DNA from: Acidimicrobiia bacterium
Lineage (GTDB): Bacteria > Actinomycetota > Acidimicrobiia > Acidimicrobiales > SZUA-35
Length of the DNA stretch: 12,202 bases
Assembly: GCA_029857855.1 (NCBI GenBank)
Contig: JAOUGG010000025.1
Span: 1-12,202 of the forward strand
Reading direction: 5' to 3'
The position numbers were made by a program, and so were the translations under genes. The notes under the pieces are model-generated. The model did not search any database, was not told the origin of the DNA, and saw nothing but the letters and a program-made list of their open reading frames with translations. Of the stretch, positions 1 through 8,681 are shown one piece after another; position 1 is the stretch's first letter, and the number at the start of each line of letters is the position of its first letter.

Positions 1-2322
1 GAAGGAAGGCATGATCTCGGTGGTGTCGCCGGTGTCATCATCGATCGGGCTCCGCAGCAGGATGCGGACGGTGGGGTAGTGGCGGATCAGATCGCCCCGC
101 ACCAGCAGCACCAGTGTTTCGTCCTCGCCGCCGGCCAGGTCGGCCAGCTCGAACTTTTCCAGCCATGTCTCCATCGGGTCGATATCGGTCGCGGTGCGGT
201 CGGGTCGCTCCCAGAACCGGCGGAAGGTGGTTGAACCGAGTTGGGCGGGGAACTCACGCCACACCAACTCCTCGGTCATCTCGGTGTTGGCCCCGGCCAG
301 GAAGGAGGCCACGAATTCGGGGTTGGCTATGGCCATACGGACGGCGTTGTCGGGAAAGGCCGATGCCCCTGGCATGAGGAGGTCGGATCCCAGCTCGACC
401 AGTGACCAGACGAGGGCCTCCTCGATCATCGGTCCGATCTTGATCCGACTCGGGAGTTCGTCGCCCGGCACCCCCGTGAGCCCGAAGATTTGGGGGAGTG
501 CCGAGATGCGCCGTTCGGTTCGGGCTCGGGCCGATCCGATCGGATCGATGCCCTGGGTGGCGACGGCGGCCACGTCGTCGAGGCCAAGTGTTTCCGGTGA
601 GCCGAGGACGATGTTGACCGTCGATCGTGATGGAGAGCGCGGTGACAGGAAACCGGACTTGCCTCTCGTTGGCGGCCGCTCGATGATGATGTCGCCCGGT
701 GGCGGTTGATTGCCTGGCGGATCGTCGACTGGTAGGGGCCGGTACTTGTCGCGCACCGGGTGGGCGTGCATGGTCCCGGCGGGCTCCAGCGGCACGCCGA
801 ATTGCAGCTCCGCCCGTTGGGTGGTCGATCCGAAGGTGACCCCGATGGCGGCGTTGACCGTCGCCACATCGACCACCCGTTTGGCCGCCGCCTTGGTGAC
901 GATGCCGCTCGGCCGCATGACCCGCTGGTAGGCCGTGGTGACCAGCGCCGACGGAATCGTGCTGTCGGTCAGCAACACCCGAGGGGGTTCCCCGTCGTCA
1001 TCTCGGAGAAAGCTGAGCTGGTGCCAGGTCAGCGCCACCCGCTGGTGGGAGTCGAGCTTGTCGACACGGGATTTCACTGTGCGTCCGACTTCGGACTGGA
1101 GCCGGGCGAACGACAACTGGCGATTGGTTTCCCGCAGTTCGCCGGCTTGTTGCCAGGCCATGGCCATGAACCGTTCCTGGTTGCGTCGCACGACCAGTGC
1201 GCCGAGTCCGGCGGCGGCCCGCCAGATCGGTTCGACGTTCACCTCTCGAGCCCAACCCTCATCGGGGACGGTGTGACGGCCCAGAGCATAGGCCCCGTGG
1301 AACGGGACGGTAACCACCGGGTCGGGTGCATCGGGCCGCAACTCGGGGCGGATATCACCCTGATTCAACAGCTCGACGACTTCGGCCTCGAAGTGGATTT
1401 TGGCCGACGGCCCCAGTGGCTGAGGTTCGACGCCGACGTCCCAGATGGCCCCGCTGTAGTCGACGACTGTTTCGTCGTCGGGGGTCTCCTTGGGCCATTG
1501 ACCGATCGGCCCGAGATCGTCGACCGCCATCGGGGTGATGCCGAGCCGAAGTTTCGGGTCGTCGATCGGGCCGAGCCGCTCGCACAGTTCCTCGAACGAT
1601 CCGGCCTGCCCGGTGGTGAACGTCCACGATTCGTAGACGGTGAGATCGGCCTGCTCGGCGGTGGACCACGCCGGCTGCAGCATTGTGCCGTCGTTGTCGA
1701 CCTTGAAGGCGTTGACCAGTGCCGCCCGGTACTCGGTGCCCGGCAACAGCCTTCGGGGGCAGACGAGGCGGGCGATCACCGCCCCCGGCTGATCGGCCAC
1801 GGCGGCCGCCACGTCGTCGAGTTCCACTGCCGACTGCACGTGGGCCCAGGCCCACATCTCGGAGGGGTGGGGGAGTTCGGAACCGGCCACGATGAGGCGG
1901 GCGGGCCGATCCTCGGAGCCGGATATGTAGTCGGCCTCGGCCGCCACCACACAGACGAGCACGACCCACGGTCGAAGGAATCCACTCGATCCGGGGCCGG
2001 CCGGGGTCACCACCCAGGGCAGGTCGGGGGTGGCCACCTCGACCAGCGGGAAGTAGCCGTATTCCGCCTCGCCGGCCGATGGTGCCGGGTAGCGGCGGAC
2101 GATCATCGAGGATGAGATACCGCTGACGTGGTCGGCGGGGCGCAGAGCGATCGGAGCCGTTGCCCGTTGGCCGTTGAGGTCGATGTAGGCATCGAGCGGG
2201 GCCGATCGGGGGAGGTCGGACTGTCCGTCGTCGGTTTCGGTGATGGTCAGGGCGATGCCTCGCCTGAGCCAGGGCAGGAAACGCAGGGTTTCCGTTTGCG
2301 GTTCTTTTCGCGGCTCCGGCAT
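1..2322 (-). CDS. Large conserved protein of unknown function, third gene of the operon; 3' end lies outside the window
   Basis: The frame is open from the ATG at 2322 to base 1 with no stop (774 codons read by hand), so the N-terminus is complete and the C-terminus is missing. The start is well supported: GAGGAG lies 6 nt upstream and the ATG is one base after the stop of the preceding gene. Visible landmarks are FLPWLRRG (residues 15-22), CPRRLLPGTEYRAALV (about 188-203), RRNQERFMAMAWQQAGEL (about 379-396), a Pro-rich linker (about 530-567), NTEMTEELVWREFP (about 679-692) followed by FRRFW, and LVRGDLIRHYP (about 740-750). From memory, unverified, this order of motifs belongs to a widespread uncharacterised bacterial family whose members end soon after such a motif, so perhaps a hundred residues are missing. 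No signal peptide or membrane segment is seen; one moderately hydrophobic stretch near 120-140 contains WVVLVCVVAAEA. No catalytic function can be assigned. Gene reality is very likely; function is unknown. Confidence 0.88.
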   Translation of the reverse strand, partial: MPEPRKEPQTETLRFLPWLRRGIALTITETDDGQSDLPRSAPLDAYIDLNGQRATAPIALRPADHVSGISSSMIVRRYPAPSAGEAEYGYFPLVEVATPDLPWVVTPAGPGSSGFLRPWVVLVCVVAAEADYISGSEDRPARLIVAGSELPHPSEMWAWAHVQSAVELDDVAAAVADQPGAVIARLVCPRRLLPGTEYRAALVNAFKVDNDGTMLQPAWSTAEQADLTVYESWTFTTGQAGSFEELCERLGPIDDPKLRLGITPMAVDDLGPIGQWPKETPDDETVVDYSGAIWDVGVEPQPLGPSAKIHFEAEVVELLNQGDIRPELRPDAPDPVVTVPFHGAYALGRHTVPDEGWAREVNVEPIWRAAAGLGALVVRRNQERFMAMAWQQAGELRETNRQLSFARLQSEVGRTVKSRVDKLDSHQRVALTWHQLSFLRDDDGEPPRVLLTDSTIPSALVTTAYQRVMRPSGIVTKAAAKRVVDVATVNAAIGVTFGSTTQRAELQFGVPLEPAGTMHAHPVRDKYRPLPVDDPPGNQPPPGDIIIERPPTRGKSGFLSPRSPSRSTVNIVLGSPETLGLDDVAAVATQGIDPIGSARARTERRISALPQIFGLTGVPGDELPSRIKIGPMIEEALVWSLVELGSDLLMPGASAFPDNAVRMAIANPEFVASFLAGANTEMTEELVWREFPAQLGSTTFRRFWERPDRTATDIDPMETWLEKFELADLAGGEDETLVLLVRGDLIRHYPTVRILLRSPIDDDTGDTTEIMPSF

Positions 2323-2323
2323 C

Positions 2324-5300
2324 TCAGTCTCCTCGTTCCAGGACCGATGTGGCCGGTACCACCACGAACCGCCCTGCGGTCGAGTCGGCTCCGGACCTGA
2401 GGGCGGCGAGTGCGTTGTACTGGTCAACACCGCCGGCCGGAACGTTGTTGCGGTCCAGAATCTGTGTGGCCTCCCAGCCGTTGTCGGCTCGTGCCACGGT
2501 GTAGGTCGTCGGCTCGACCACCAGCAGCGGCTCGAAGCTCGATTTCATCCGGGCCAGCCCGGCTGCGAAGGCACCGGTGCCGATGGAGTTCTCCAGGGTG
2601 CCTTCCTCGTAGTCGGTCGTGACCGAGGATGTACTGGCCTCGACGGGTACGGCGATTTCGTCGCTGCCGAAGGTGACGCCTGCCTTCATCTCCTCGAACG
2701 AACTTCGCGAAAGCCGCTCGGAGGTTCCGAGGTCCTCGAACTGGGCGGGGGCGAACCAGTCGTTGGCGTACGTCCGGTCGCCGTCCACGAATGAGGTGGC
2801 GCCGATCCCGTAGTCGGTCACCGTCAGCAGGTCTTGTCCCGCGGCCGGCACTGCCTGACCGACGAGCTCGAGCGTGCGTTCCAGCGGGGCAACGCTCTGG
2901 CGGGCTTCGAGGTTGTGGTCGGGCCGGATCCAAACGACGTCTCCGGCGCCGTCATCGTCGGCCCCGCCGGCCGAACCTTCGTAGATGAGCCCGGCCGCCA
3001 AGCCGGCGACGGGGGCCGACTCCCGCCAGGCCGAAACCGACTGCAGCGCCGCTATCGCGTCGTCGAGCGGGCGGGCGATCGGTCTCGGCTCGGACCCGGC
3101 ACCCATTCCCACATCGAACGCGAAGTTGACCTTGAGCCCGAAGAACTTGAACGATGCCGTACCCACCGCGGCCCACGGGTCGGGTCCCTCCAGCATGAAC
3201 GTGAGGCTGACCCCCATGAGCTCGCGGTCACCCGAGTAGACCCCGACTCCGGCCGCCATGGAGGCCATGATGCGGAACGGGGAGAACTGCAGCAGCACGT
3301 CGAACGAGAACCAGCCCCGGGCCGAGTAGGTGGCCAACCCCACCTTGACGATGGCCTCCATGTTGACAGCGGAGCCGAACTGCAGGGAGTTCGAGGTGAC
3401 GGCGAAGTAGGACTCCACGCCCACAAAGACGTTGTCGGCCACATCGATGGAGGCGAACATTCGCCGCAGGTCGTGCATGTGGGCTGGAACCACGCTCGGC
3501 GGTTCGAACCCGGGGTGGAAACCGCCGACCGACAGCAGGAAATACGGCTGCCGGCCGACGCTGAGGAACATCGCCATGTCGCCGCCGAGGTCGATGGTCT
3601 CCAGCAGCCGTGAGTCGTACAGCGATGCCGTGAGCGAGAAGGTGCCGGCGGCGATGTCGACCACCCCCAGCGCATCCATGTTGAGGGTGAGCAGCGGTTC
3701 GTCCGGTGTGGGCAGGGTGGCGGCCACCGACCCCATCACCGCGATCAACCCGTCGGGGAAACTGATGACGATGCCCAGCTGGGCGGTGATGCTCTTGGGG
3801 CTGCCCCAGCCGATCTGGATGACCGGGCCGACCACGGTGTTGCCATCGGTGAGCGGGAAGTACTCGTCGATCTGGGCCGCCAGTTCCAGCGAGTTGTTGA
3901 CCGGGTCGTCGGGAAACAGGAGGGCGTCGACTGCCCCTGATCGCAGCCCTGAGGCCAGCGCTTCGGCGTCGAGCGAGCGGTTCAGCGCCAACAGACCGCC
4001 GATACCTTCGAGGGTGAACCCGAAGCCGATGGGAATGCCGGGGAAGGTGGCGGTCAGGCTGGCGTAGAACGCCCAGCCCGACGGGTCGCCGGGAAGGCGG
4101 GTGTCGACGATGACAAACGCGTCGATGCCGACACTGACCACGTCCAGGGTCAGCCCGCCGAGGTATCGCCCGGTGTCCTCGAAGTACTCGACGAAGCCGC
4201 CGCCGGTGATCGTTTCGGTGGTGATCTGGAAATCGATCCGGCTGGGGGGAGCCAACCCGAAGCCGATGCCGAGTGGCCCGAGGCTGCCACCTGATTCGGA
4301 GACGTCGAGGTTCGAACGCAACCCGAAACGGTCGACGCCGACGGCGAAGATCAACAGTTCAGCGGTCAGATCGGCGGTCACGTCCAGGTCGAGGAAGCCG
4401 TCCTGATCGACTCCGGCGGTCAGGTGAAGCACTTCAACGGTGATCGGGCCGATTGTTCGGAACACCGGGATGGTGATGTCGAACCGGGCGCCGCCCTGGA
4501 AGTGGAAGCCGATATCGGATGACCAGCCGATGGTCAGATCGAAGTCGCTTTCGATGTCGCTGTCGGGCAGCACCTGCCGGGCGAACGTGTCGGCGCCCCC
4601 GGTGCCGAGCACCAGCGACAGATCATTGAGGGCGAGAGTGACGTCGACGGTGCCACCGGAGTTGTCCTGTTCGACGGCGGCAGCCAGCTCAATCGAACCG
4701 AGATCCAGTCGGGACCCACCATCGCGTCCGAACAACACCATCTTGGCCCCGTCGGGGTCGATCTTCCGCAGGGTGATGGCGAACCGGAACGCGCCGGAGG
4801 TGTCTCCCGCCACCAGGTCGGCGTACAGGTCGAGGTTCAAGGGCGGGTGAATGATCAGCGCCGGACCGATCCCGGCGTCGAGTTCGGTGTCGATCTCGAG
4901 CGACCATCCCGACCCGAGATCGCGATCGGTCTGCCAGTTCCCGAACGCGTAGGGGACGAGCGCCAGACCGGCACCGTCCGGTGTGCCCGGCAGCAACGGG
5001 GAGACCCCGAGCCCGGCTTCGGCATAGTCGTCGGGCCAGAACCCGAACTGCTCGATCGGGATTCGCAGCTCCTGGGGATCGTCCTCGATCGCAGTTCGGC
5101 CGAGGGCCGCCGCCAGCTCGGGATCCTGGTCCCGGAGTGCGCCCGGCAGGCGAAACGACCGGACCAGACGATCGAGCTGGCCGACCATCATGTCGATGTC
5201 CGGGGCCGCGGTGTCCCAGTCGTAGACGAGGTCGAACAGACTCATCGGATCGCTCAACAGCATGGGAAGCCGATCCCAATGCACGATCCGGAGAACGAAC

Positions 5301-5791
5301 TCGGGCTGGTGGATCGCCGGATTGGCCTCGGTGGGAACCTGCTCGACCACTCCGAGGTTGGCCGCGATGCCGAGAAAACCCGGTCTGCGGCGGCCGAGGT
5401 GGATGATGACCAGGTAGTCGACCAGGCGGCGGACGAATACCTGACGTATGCCGCTCTCGTCGATGGCGTTCGACCCGATCGCCGATTCGATGTCGTCGAG
5501 GAGGTCGGCGGCCGCGGCAACGAGACCGGCCAGATCGTCGAGCAGCCCAATGACGACGTCGACCGGGTCACCGTGGCCGCCTTCGGTGGCCTCGATGGCG
5601 CCCCGGACCTCGTCGACCAGATCACCGATTGCCTGCCAATCGCTGCTCAACTGGCCGATGGCCGAGAACTCCCAACCCAAATCGGCCAGCAGTCCGGTGG
5701 CGGCGTCGACCGAGTCGAGCCGGGACAGCGGAAGGAAGGCCGAGCCGAACTCCTTGATCACCAGGTTGACGGCCGCCATATTCGTGCTCAT
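2324..5791 (-). CDS. DUF6603-domain protein, 1155 residues
   Basis: The start chosen is the ATG at 5791 (MSTNMAAVN), which overlaps the upstream stop as ATGA. An in-frame ATG at 5926 exists, but its extra 45 residues are Arg-rich and lie wholly inside the upstream gene. Residues 1 to about 130 look helical (SAIGQLSSDWQAIGDLVDEV, then LLDDLAGLVAAAADLLDD). A long beta-rich body follows. The central part, about 570-895, matches my recollection of DUF6603: GFGFTLEGIGGLLALNRSLD, ALLFPDDPV, IGWGSPKSITAQLGI, LYDSRLL, SVGGFHPGF, TSNSLQFG and FDVLLQFSPFRI. The C-terminal third has LEARQSVAPLERTLELVG and DWFAPAQFEDL...LSRSSFEEMKAGV, which also recur in this family. The function of DUF6603 is not known to me. 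Alternating hydrophobic beta strands suggest a large repetitive beta structure such as a fibre or barrel-like shell. There is no signal peptide and no transmembrane helix. Translation is probably coupled to both neighbours. Confidence 0.9.
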   Translation of the reverse strand: MSTNMAAVNLVIKEFGSAFLPLSRLDSVDAATGLLADLGWEFSAIGQLSSDWQAIGDLVDEVRGAIEATEGGHGDPVDVVIGLLDDLAGLVAAAADLLDDIESAIGSNAIDESGIRQVFVRRLVDYLVIIHLGRRRPGFLGIAANLGVVEQVPTEANPAIHQPEFVLRIVHWDRLPMLLSDPMSLFDLVYDWDTAAPDIDMMVGQLDRLVRSFRLPGALRDQDPELAAALGRTAIEDDPQELRIPIEQFGFWPDDYAEAGLGVSPLLPGTPDGAGLALVPYAFGNWQTDRDLGSGWSLEIDTELDAGIGPALIIHPPLNLDLYADLVAGDTSGAFRFAITLRKIDPDGAKMVLFGRDGGSRLDLGSIELAAAVEQDNSGGTVDVTLALNDLSLVLGTGGADTFARQVLPDSDIESDFDLTIGWSSDIGFHFQGGARFDITIPVFRTIGPITVEVLHLTAGVDQDGFLDLDVTADLTAELLIFAVGVDRFGLRSNLDVSESGGSLGPLGIGFGLAPPSRIDFQITTETITGGGFVEYFEDTGRYLGGLTLDVVSVGIDAFVIVDTRLPGDPSGWAFYASLTATFPGIPIGFGFTLEGIGGLLALNRSLDAEALASGLRSGAVDALLFPDDPVNNSLELAAQIDEYFPLTDGNTVVGPVIQIGWGSPKSITAQLGIVISFPDGLIAVMGSVAATLPTPDEPLLTLNMDALGVVDIAAGTFSLTASLYDSRLLETIDLGGDMAMFLSVGRQPYFLLSVGGFHPGFEPPSVVPAHMHDLRRMFASIDVADNVFVGVESYFAVTSNSLQFGSAVNMEAIVKVGLATYSARGWFSFDVLLQFSPFRIMASMAAGVGVYSGDRELMGVSLTFMLEGPDPWAAVGTASFKFFGLKVNFAFDVGMGAGSEPRPIARPLDDAIAALQSVSAWRESAPVAGLAAGLIYEGSAGGADDDGAGDVVWIRPDHNLEARQSVAPLERTLELVGQAVPAAGQDLLTVTDYGIGATSFVDGDRTYANDWFAPAQFEDLGTSERLSRSSFEEMKAGVTFGSDEIAVPVEASTSSVTTDYEEGTLENSIGTGAFAAGLARMKSSFEPLLVVEPTTYTVARADNGWEATQILDRNNVPAGGVDQYNALAALRSGADSTAGRFVVVPATSVLERGD
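2329..2334 (-). promoter_or_regulatory. Ribosome binding site of the third operon gene
   Basis: GAGGAG on the minus strand, 6 nt before the ATG at 2322. It lies inside the last codons of the DUF6603 gene. It fixes the start of the downstream gene and implies translation on the same mRNA, with re-initiation or coupling after the TGA at 2324-2326. Confidence 0.75.
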
Positions 5792-8676
5792 GACCTTGGG
5801 GGTGCCGGGGGTAGGTCGGCGTCGACGAAGTGGTTCTTGAACGAGTTTCGAACGGCGCTGAGGGCCTCCACGTCGGGATGGTTGAGTTCGTAGCCTCGAC
5901 TGCCTCGGCCGACGAACTGAGGCCAATCGGTCACTTGCCTGATCGTACGTCTGAGCTCTCCGCCGATGGCGTCGACCTCGTTCTGCAACGCATTGATCAG
6001 CGCCCCCTCGTCCCAGTTGTCGGGGTTGGGGTCAGCCACCGCTGCGGCCCCGGCGGCAGTCACCGCAGCTCGGAGGCGCGCCCCGGCGTACCCCGGCCCG
6101 GGGTCGTCGTCGGGCCCGAGGCTCTCGATCAGGGACCCCGGATCGTAGATGTGCCAGCGATGGAGCATGCCGGCCGCCTTCTCCGAGGTGAACACCTCGC
6201 CGATGGTGGCAGAGCGCCCGTCGATCTGCGGCCCGAACCCGTCGGGAAACGGCGTGTCCCGGACGTCGCGCAACCGGATCCGGGCCATGAACCACATGGC
6301 CCGCTGGAACCCTTCGACGGCCCGCCCGGCCATGGCCCAGCGGTAGGCCCAATGCCAACTCCGGTAGTAATCGAAATCGTATCGATCGGTGGACGTGGTG
6401 GTGTATCGACCGTCGTCGGTTTGGGCCGTCACCATGCTCTTGTATTTGCGGTGCACGTCGTCGAAGAGCGCGCTTCCGCTCCGGTCGGCGCCGTTGATCC
6501 AGGATTCCTCGATCCGAAGACCGAATCGGCCGACCGTCTCGTGGAATGCCGCGCCATCGAAGGCGGCCAAGAAGGCGAGGAACCCGCAAAGTTCCCCTTC
6601 CTCCACGATGCCGGTGCCGGTTTCATACAATCCCAGCGTCCAGTGGGCGGGACCCAGCGACACGTAGGCCCTGTCGTAGCAGTTGACGCTGTCGAAGAAG
6701 CCGAGACACTCGACCTCCGATACGGCTCGAACCACCTTGAAGGTGGCGAGTTGTCCCGGTGACAGATCGGCCAGCGCCACCCCCAGCAGCAGATCCGACA
6801 TGATCTCGCGGGCAGGCCAAACCGACGAATAGACCTTCTTCCACACATCGGAATCGGCGGGCGCTTCGAAATTGAGGTGTGGTCGCGTTGTCGGCCCTCC
6901 GTGACCGCCCGACCCACGGACGTAGCATCCGACGTCGATCAGGTTGCCGTCGTGCAACCTCGCGTCGTCCGATGGCTCGTAGTACCCGCTCAAGTCGAGG
7001 GCGAACATGAGTCTGGTGTCGGCATCGAGGAACGCCGCGACCGTGGCGTCGTCGTGCAGCCAGATGTTCTCGTACTCGCCGATGGGTGACACCGGTGCGG
7101 TGGCCACGCCGGCGGGTGGGCTGCCCGGCGGATCCCAGGTCGTGTCCCAGGCCTCGATCACAACCGGGCAGCGCCATCCTCGCCGCTTCCACAGCTCGAT
7201 CAAGATCCGGGTTCCGATGTTGGCCACGCCCGAGATCGGGCCGCTGTAGGGGTAGAGGTTGAGCACCTGCTCAAGCCGATCGATGTAACGGGGTTCCTCG
7301 TCGGGGGTGGCCGTCTCGGTTGCCAGGAACTGCATACCGGCATAGATCTGGAACTCCCGAATCGCCCACTCGGTGCGCCGCCCGAAGTCGCCGTCAGGGT
7401 TGCCGACACCTCGGAATCCCAGCTCGTTCAGGTCCCACTGGAGGCTGTCGACGTAGGAGCCGGGTACCCCGCCGGCTTCGCCGCCCCACACCCGGCGGTC
7501 GTCGTTGTCGCCGCGCTGCAGGTCGTGGCCGCCGTAGGCGTCGGCGCCGTCCTGCAGCGAGTCGGGAAAGACGCCGACGAGTACCGGCAACCAGATGGTG
7601 CCGGCGGCCGACTTCCCCCATCCGGTCGAAGGCGTGGCACCACCGGTGACGTGGGCTCCGGCGTCGTACTCCGTGGCCAGCGTCACCAAAGCATCCTCGT
7701 CGTCCAGTAGCTCGTCGACCGACAGATCCTGCCAGGCCGGCCAGCGGGCCCGCAGGGCGGCCAGGTAGGCGGCGGCCAGGGCGATGCCGGCCTTGGGGAA
7801 CCGGGCCAGGTTGAACAGATCGGTCTTGTTCTCGACAGGGAGCGCATCGAAGTCGGTCCACAGGAGATGGTCCATCGCCGAGCCGTTGGACCCGTCGGCC
7901 GCCTTCTCCCGCCAGGTGATGTAGGGGTCTCCGTCGAGACCGTCAGGGCCCACCAGCGCGGCCATGTTCGGGGGTCGCCATTGGGCAACGCCGAGCCGGT
8001 CGTCGAGATCGTCGGCCAGGTTGAACCGCCAGGCGCGGTTGATGTCGTCGGCCGCCCACGCCAGTTTCTGGTCTCGGCCCGGCGTCCAGACGGTGAGCCC
8101 GACCTCCTGCTGCTTGGGCGCTTGCATGCAGCCCTGATAGATCACAACGGCCAGGAAGCGGGGCGGCAGGTTGTGCTCGGCCGCCGATTCGTTGATGTAG
8201 CCGCGGAAGTCGCCGGTCACCTCGGCGGTGGTGACCGGATCGCCGGCGGCCAGGGCGTAGAGGGCCTCGTAGCCCGGGATGTAGTTGTGGCCGAACCCGA
8301 ACCCCTCGAACCGGGGGCGAATGTCCTGGAACATGGTCAGTGAGTGCATCACGGCTCCACCCCGGAGCAGCTCAACCGTCACCTCGAGCAGTCCGATCAC
8401 CAGCGGCTGATACGAGGTGACCCCGTCGGTGGTGGTGACGGTGGCGATGGTGGGCGACGAGATGGGATCGAACGTCCACCGGTACTGGTCGATCTGTTCG
8501 TCGGTGGTGACGAACACGGCGTAATCGATCACCGAGGTGATGCCGATCGGGGAACTCAGTGAACTGACGAGGGCGATGTCCTCGCGGTCACCGGCGCCGG
8601 GGATGATCTCGGCCTGACCGAGGTCGGCGGCGCGGAATCCCGCCGGTAGGCGGGATTCGGTGGTACGGACTCCCAT
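5788..8676 (-). CDS. Large protein with a peptidoglycan-binding domain and lysozyme-like regions, first gene of the operon
   Basis: This is 962 residues from the ATG at 8676. Residues about 35-120 look like an Ig/PKD-type beta domain (VFVTTDEQIDQYRWTFDP). Residues about 155-350 recall a lytic-transglycosylase fold: AAEHNLPPRFLAVVIYQG at the position where active enzymes have Glu-Ser, and LATEYDAGA near the usual AYNAG. The expected catalytic Glu is Gly here (residue 182), so this part may be inactive. Residues about 406-448 form a clear peptidoglycan-binding type 1 domain (VDSLQWDLNELGF, DGDFGRRTEWAIREFQ). Residues about 485-840 form a second conserved block: CPVVIEAW, then VVRAVSEVECLGFFDSVN, YDRAYVSLGPAHWTLG and GELCGFLAFL. 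This resembles a lysozyme-like glycosidase, with Glu654 or Glu656 as candidate acid; that is inference. The C-terminus is Pro-rich. There is no signal peptide, so export by the Sec pathway is not evident. The ATG lacks a clear Shine-Dalgarno sequence, and a 7-bp tandem repeat fills that position. Confidence 0.88.
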   Translation of the reverse strand: MGVRTTESRLPAGFRAADLGQAEIIPGAGDREDIALVSSLSSPIGITSVIDYAVFVTTDEQIDQYRWTFDPISSPTIATVTTTDGVTSYQPLVIGLLEVTVELLRGGAVMHSLTMFQDIRPRFEGFGFGHNYIPGYEALYALAAGDPVTTAEVTGDFRGYINESAAEHNLPPRFLAVVIYQGCMQAPKQQEVGLTVWTPGRDQKLAWAADDINRAWRFNLADDLDDRLGVAQWRPPNMAALVGPDGLDGDPYITWREKAADGSNGSAMDHLLWTDFDALPVENKTDLFNLARFPKAGIALAAAYLAALRARWPAWQDLSVDELLDDEDALVTLATEYDAGAHVTGGATPSTGWGKSAAGTIWLPVLVGVFPDSLQDGADAYGGHDLQRGDNDDRRVWGGEAGGVPGSYVDSLQWDLNELGFRGVGNPDGDFGRRTEWAIREFQIYAGMQFLATETATPDEEPRYIDRLEQVLNLYPYSGPISGVANIGTRILIELWKRRGWRCPVVIEAWDTTWDPPGSPPAGVATAPVSPIGEYENIWLHDDATVAAFLDADTRLMFALDLSGYYEPSDDARLHDGNLIDVGCYVRGSGGHGGPTTRPHLNFEAPADSDVWKKVYSSVWPAREIMSDLLLGVALADLSPGQLATFKVVRAVSEVECLGFFDSVNCYDRAYVSLGPAHWTLGLYETGTGIVEEGELCGFLAFLAAFDGAAFHETVGRFGLRIEESWINGADRSGSALFDDVHRKYKSMVTAQTDDGRYTTTSTDRYDFDYYRSWHWAYRWAMAGRAVEGFQRAMWFMARIRLRDVRDTPFPDGFGPQIDGRSATIGEVFTSEKAAGMLHRWHIYDPGSLIESLGPDDDPGPGYAGARLRAAVTAAGAAAVADPNPDNWDEGALINALQNEVDAIGGELRRTIRQVTDWPQFVGRGSRGYELNHPDVEALSAVRNSFKNHFVDADLPPAPPRS
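8635..8658 (-). promoter_or_regulatory. Perfect 10-bp inverted repeat in the first codons of the operon's first gene
   Basis: Arms 8635-8644 and 8649-8658 are exact reverse complements with a 4-nt loop (UACC in the mRNA). The hairpin begins 18 nt after the A of the start codon and covers about codons 7-14. The mRNA part CUACCGGC inside it is also complementary to GCCGGUAG, which occurs three times in the tandem repeat just upstream of the ATG. The hairpin and the leader-repeat pairing are therefore mutually exclusive, and the second would place the AUG in a loop. A role in controlling translation is inferred. Confidence 0.5.
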
Positions 8677-8681
8677 GGTCT

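Noticed and set aside
760..2115. Plus-strand open frame of 451 codons
   Set aside because: It lies antisense to the third operon gene, whose minus-strand frame carries conserved motifs and a good ribosome site; the plus-strand translation has no recognisable pattern.
4847..5893. Plus-strand open frame of 348 codons (with others at 2834-3613 and 5830-6762)
   Set aside because: Antisense to the DUF6603 and first operon genes. Such frames arise from GC-rich codon use on the opposite strand.
5792..5926. N-terminal extension of the DUF6603 gene to an upstream ATG
   Set aside because: The 45 extra residues are Arg-rich, lie entirely within the upstream gene and would replace a classic ATGA overlap.
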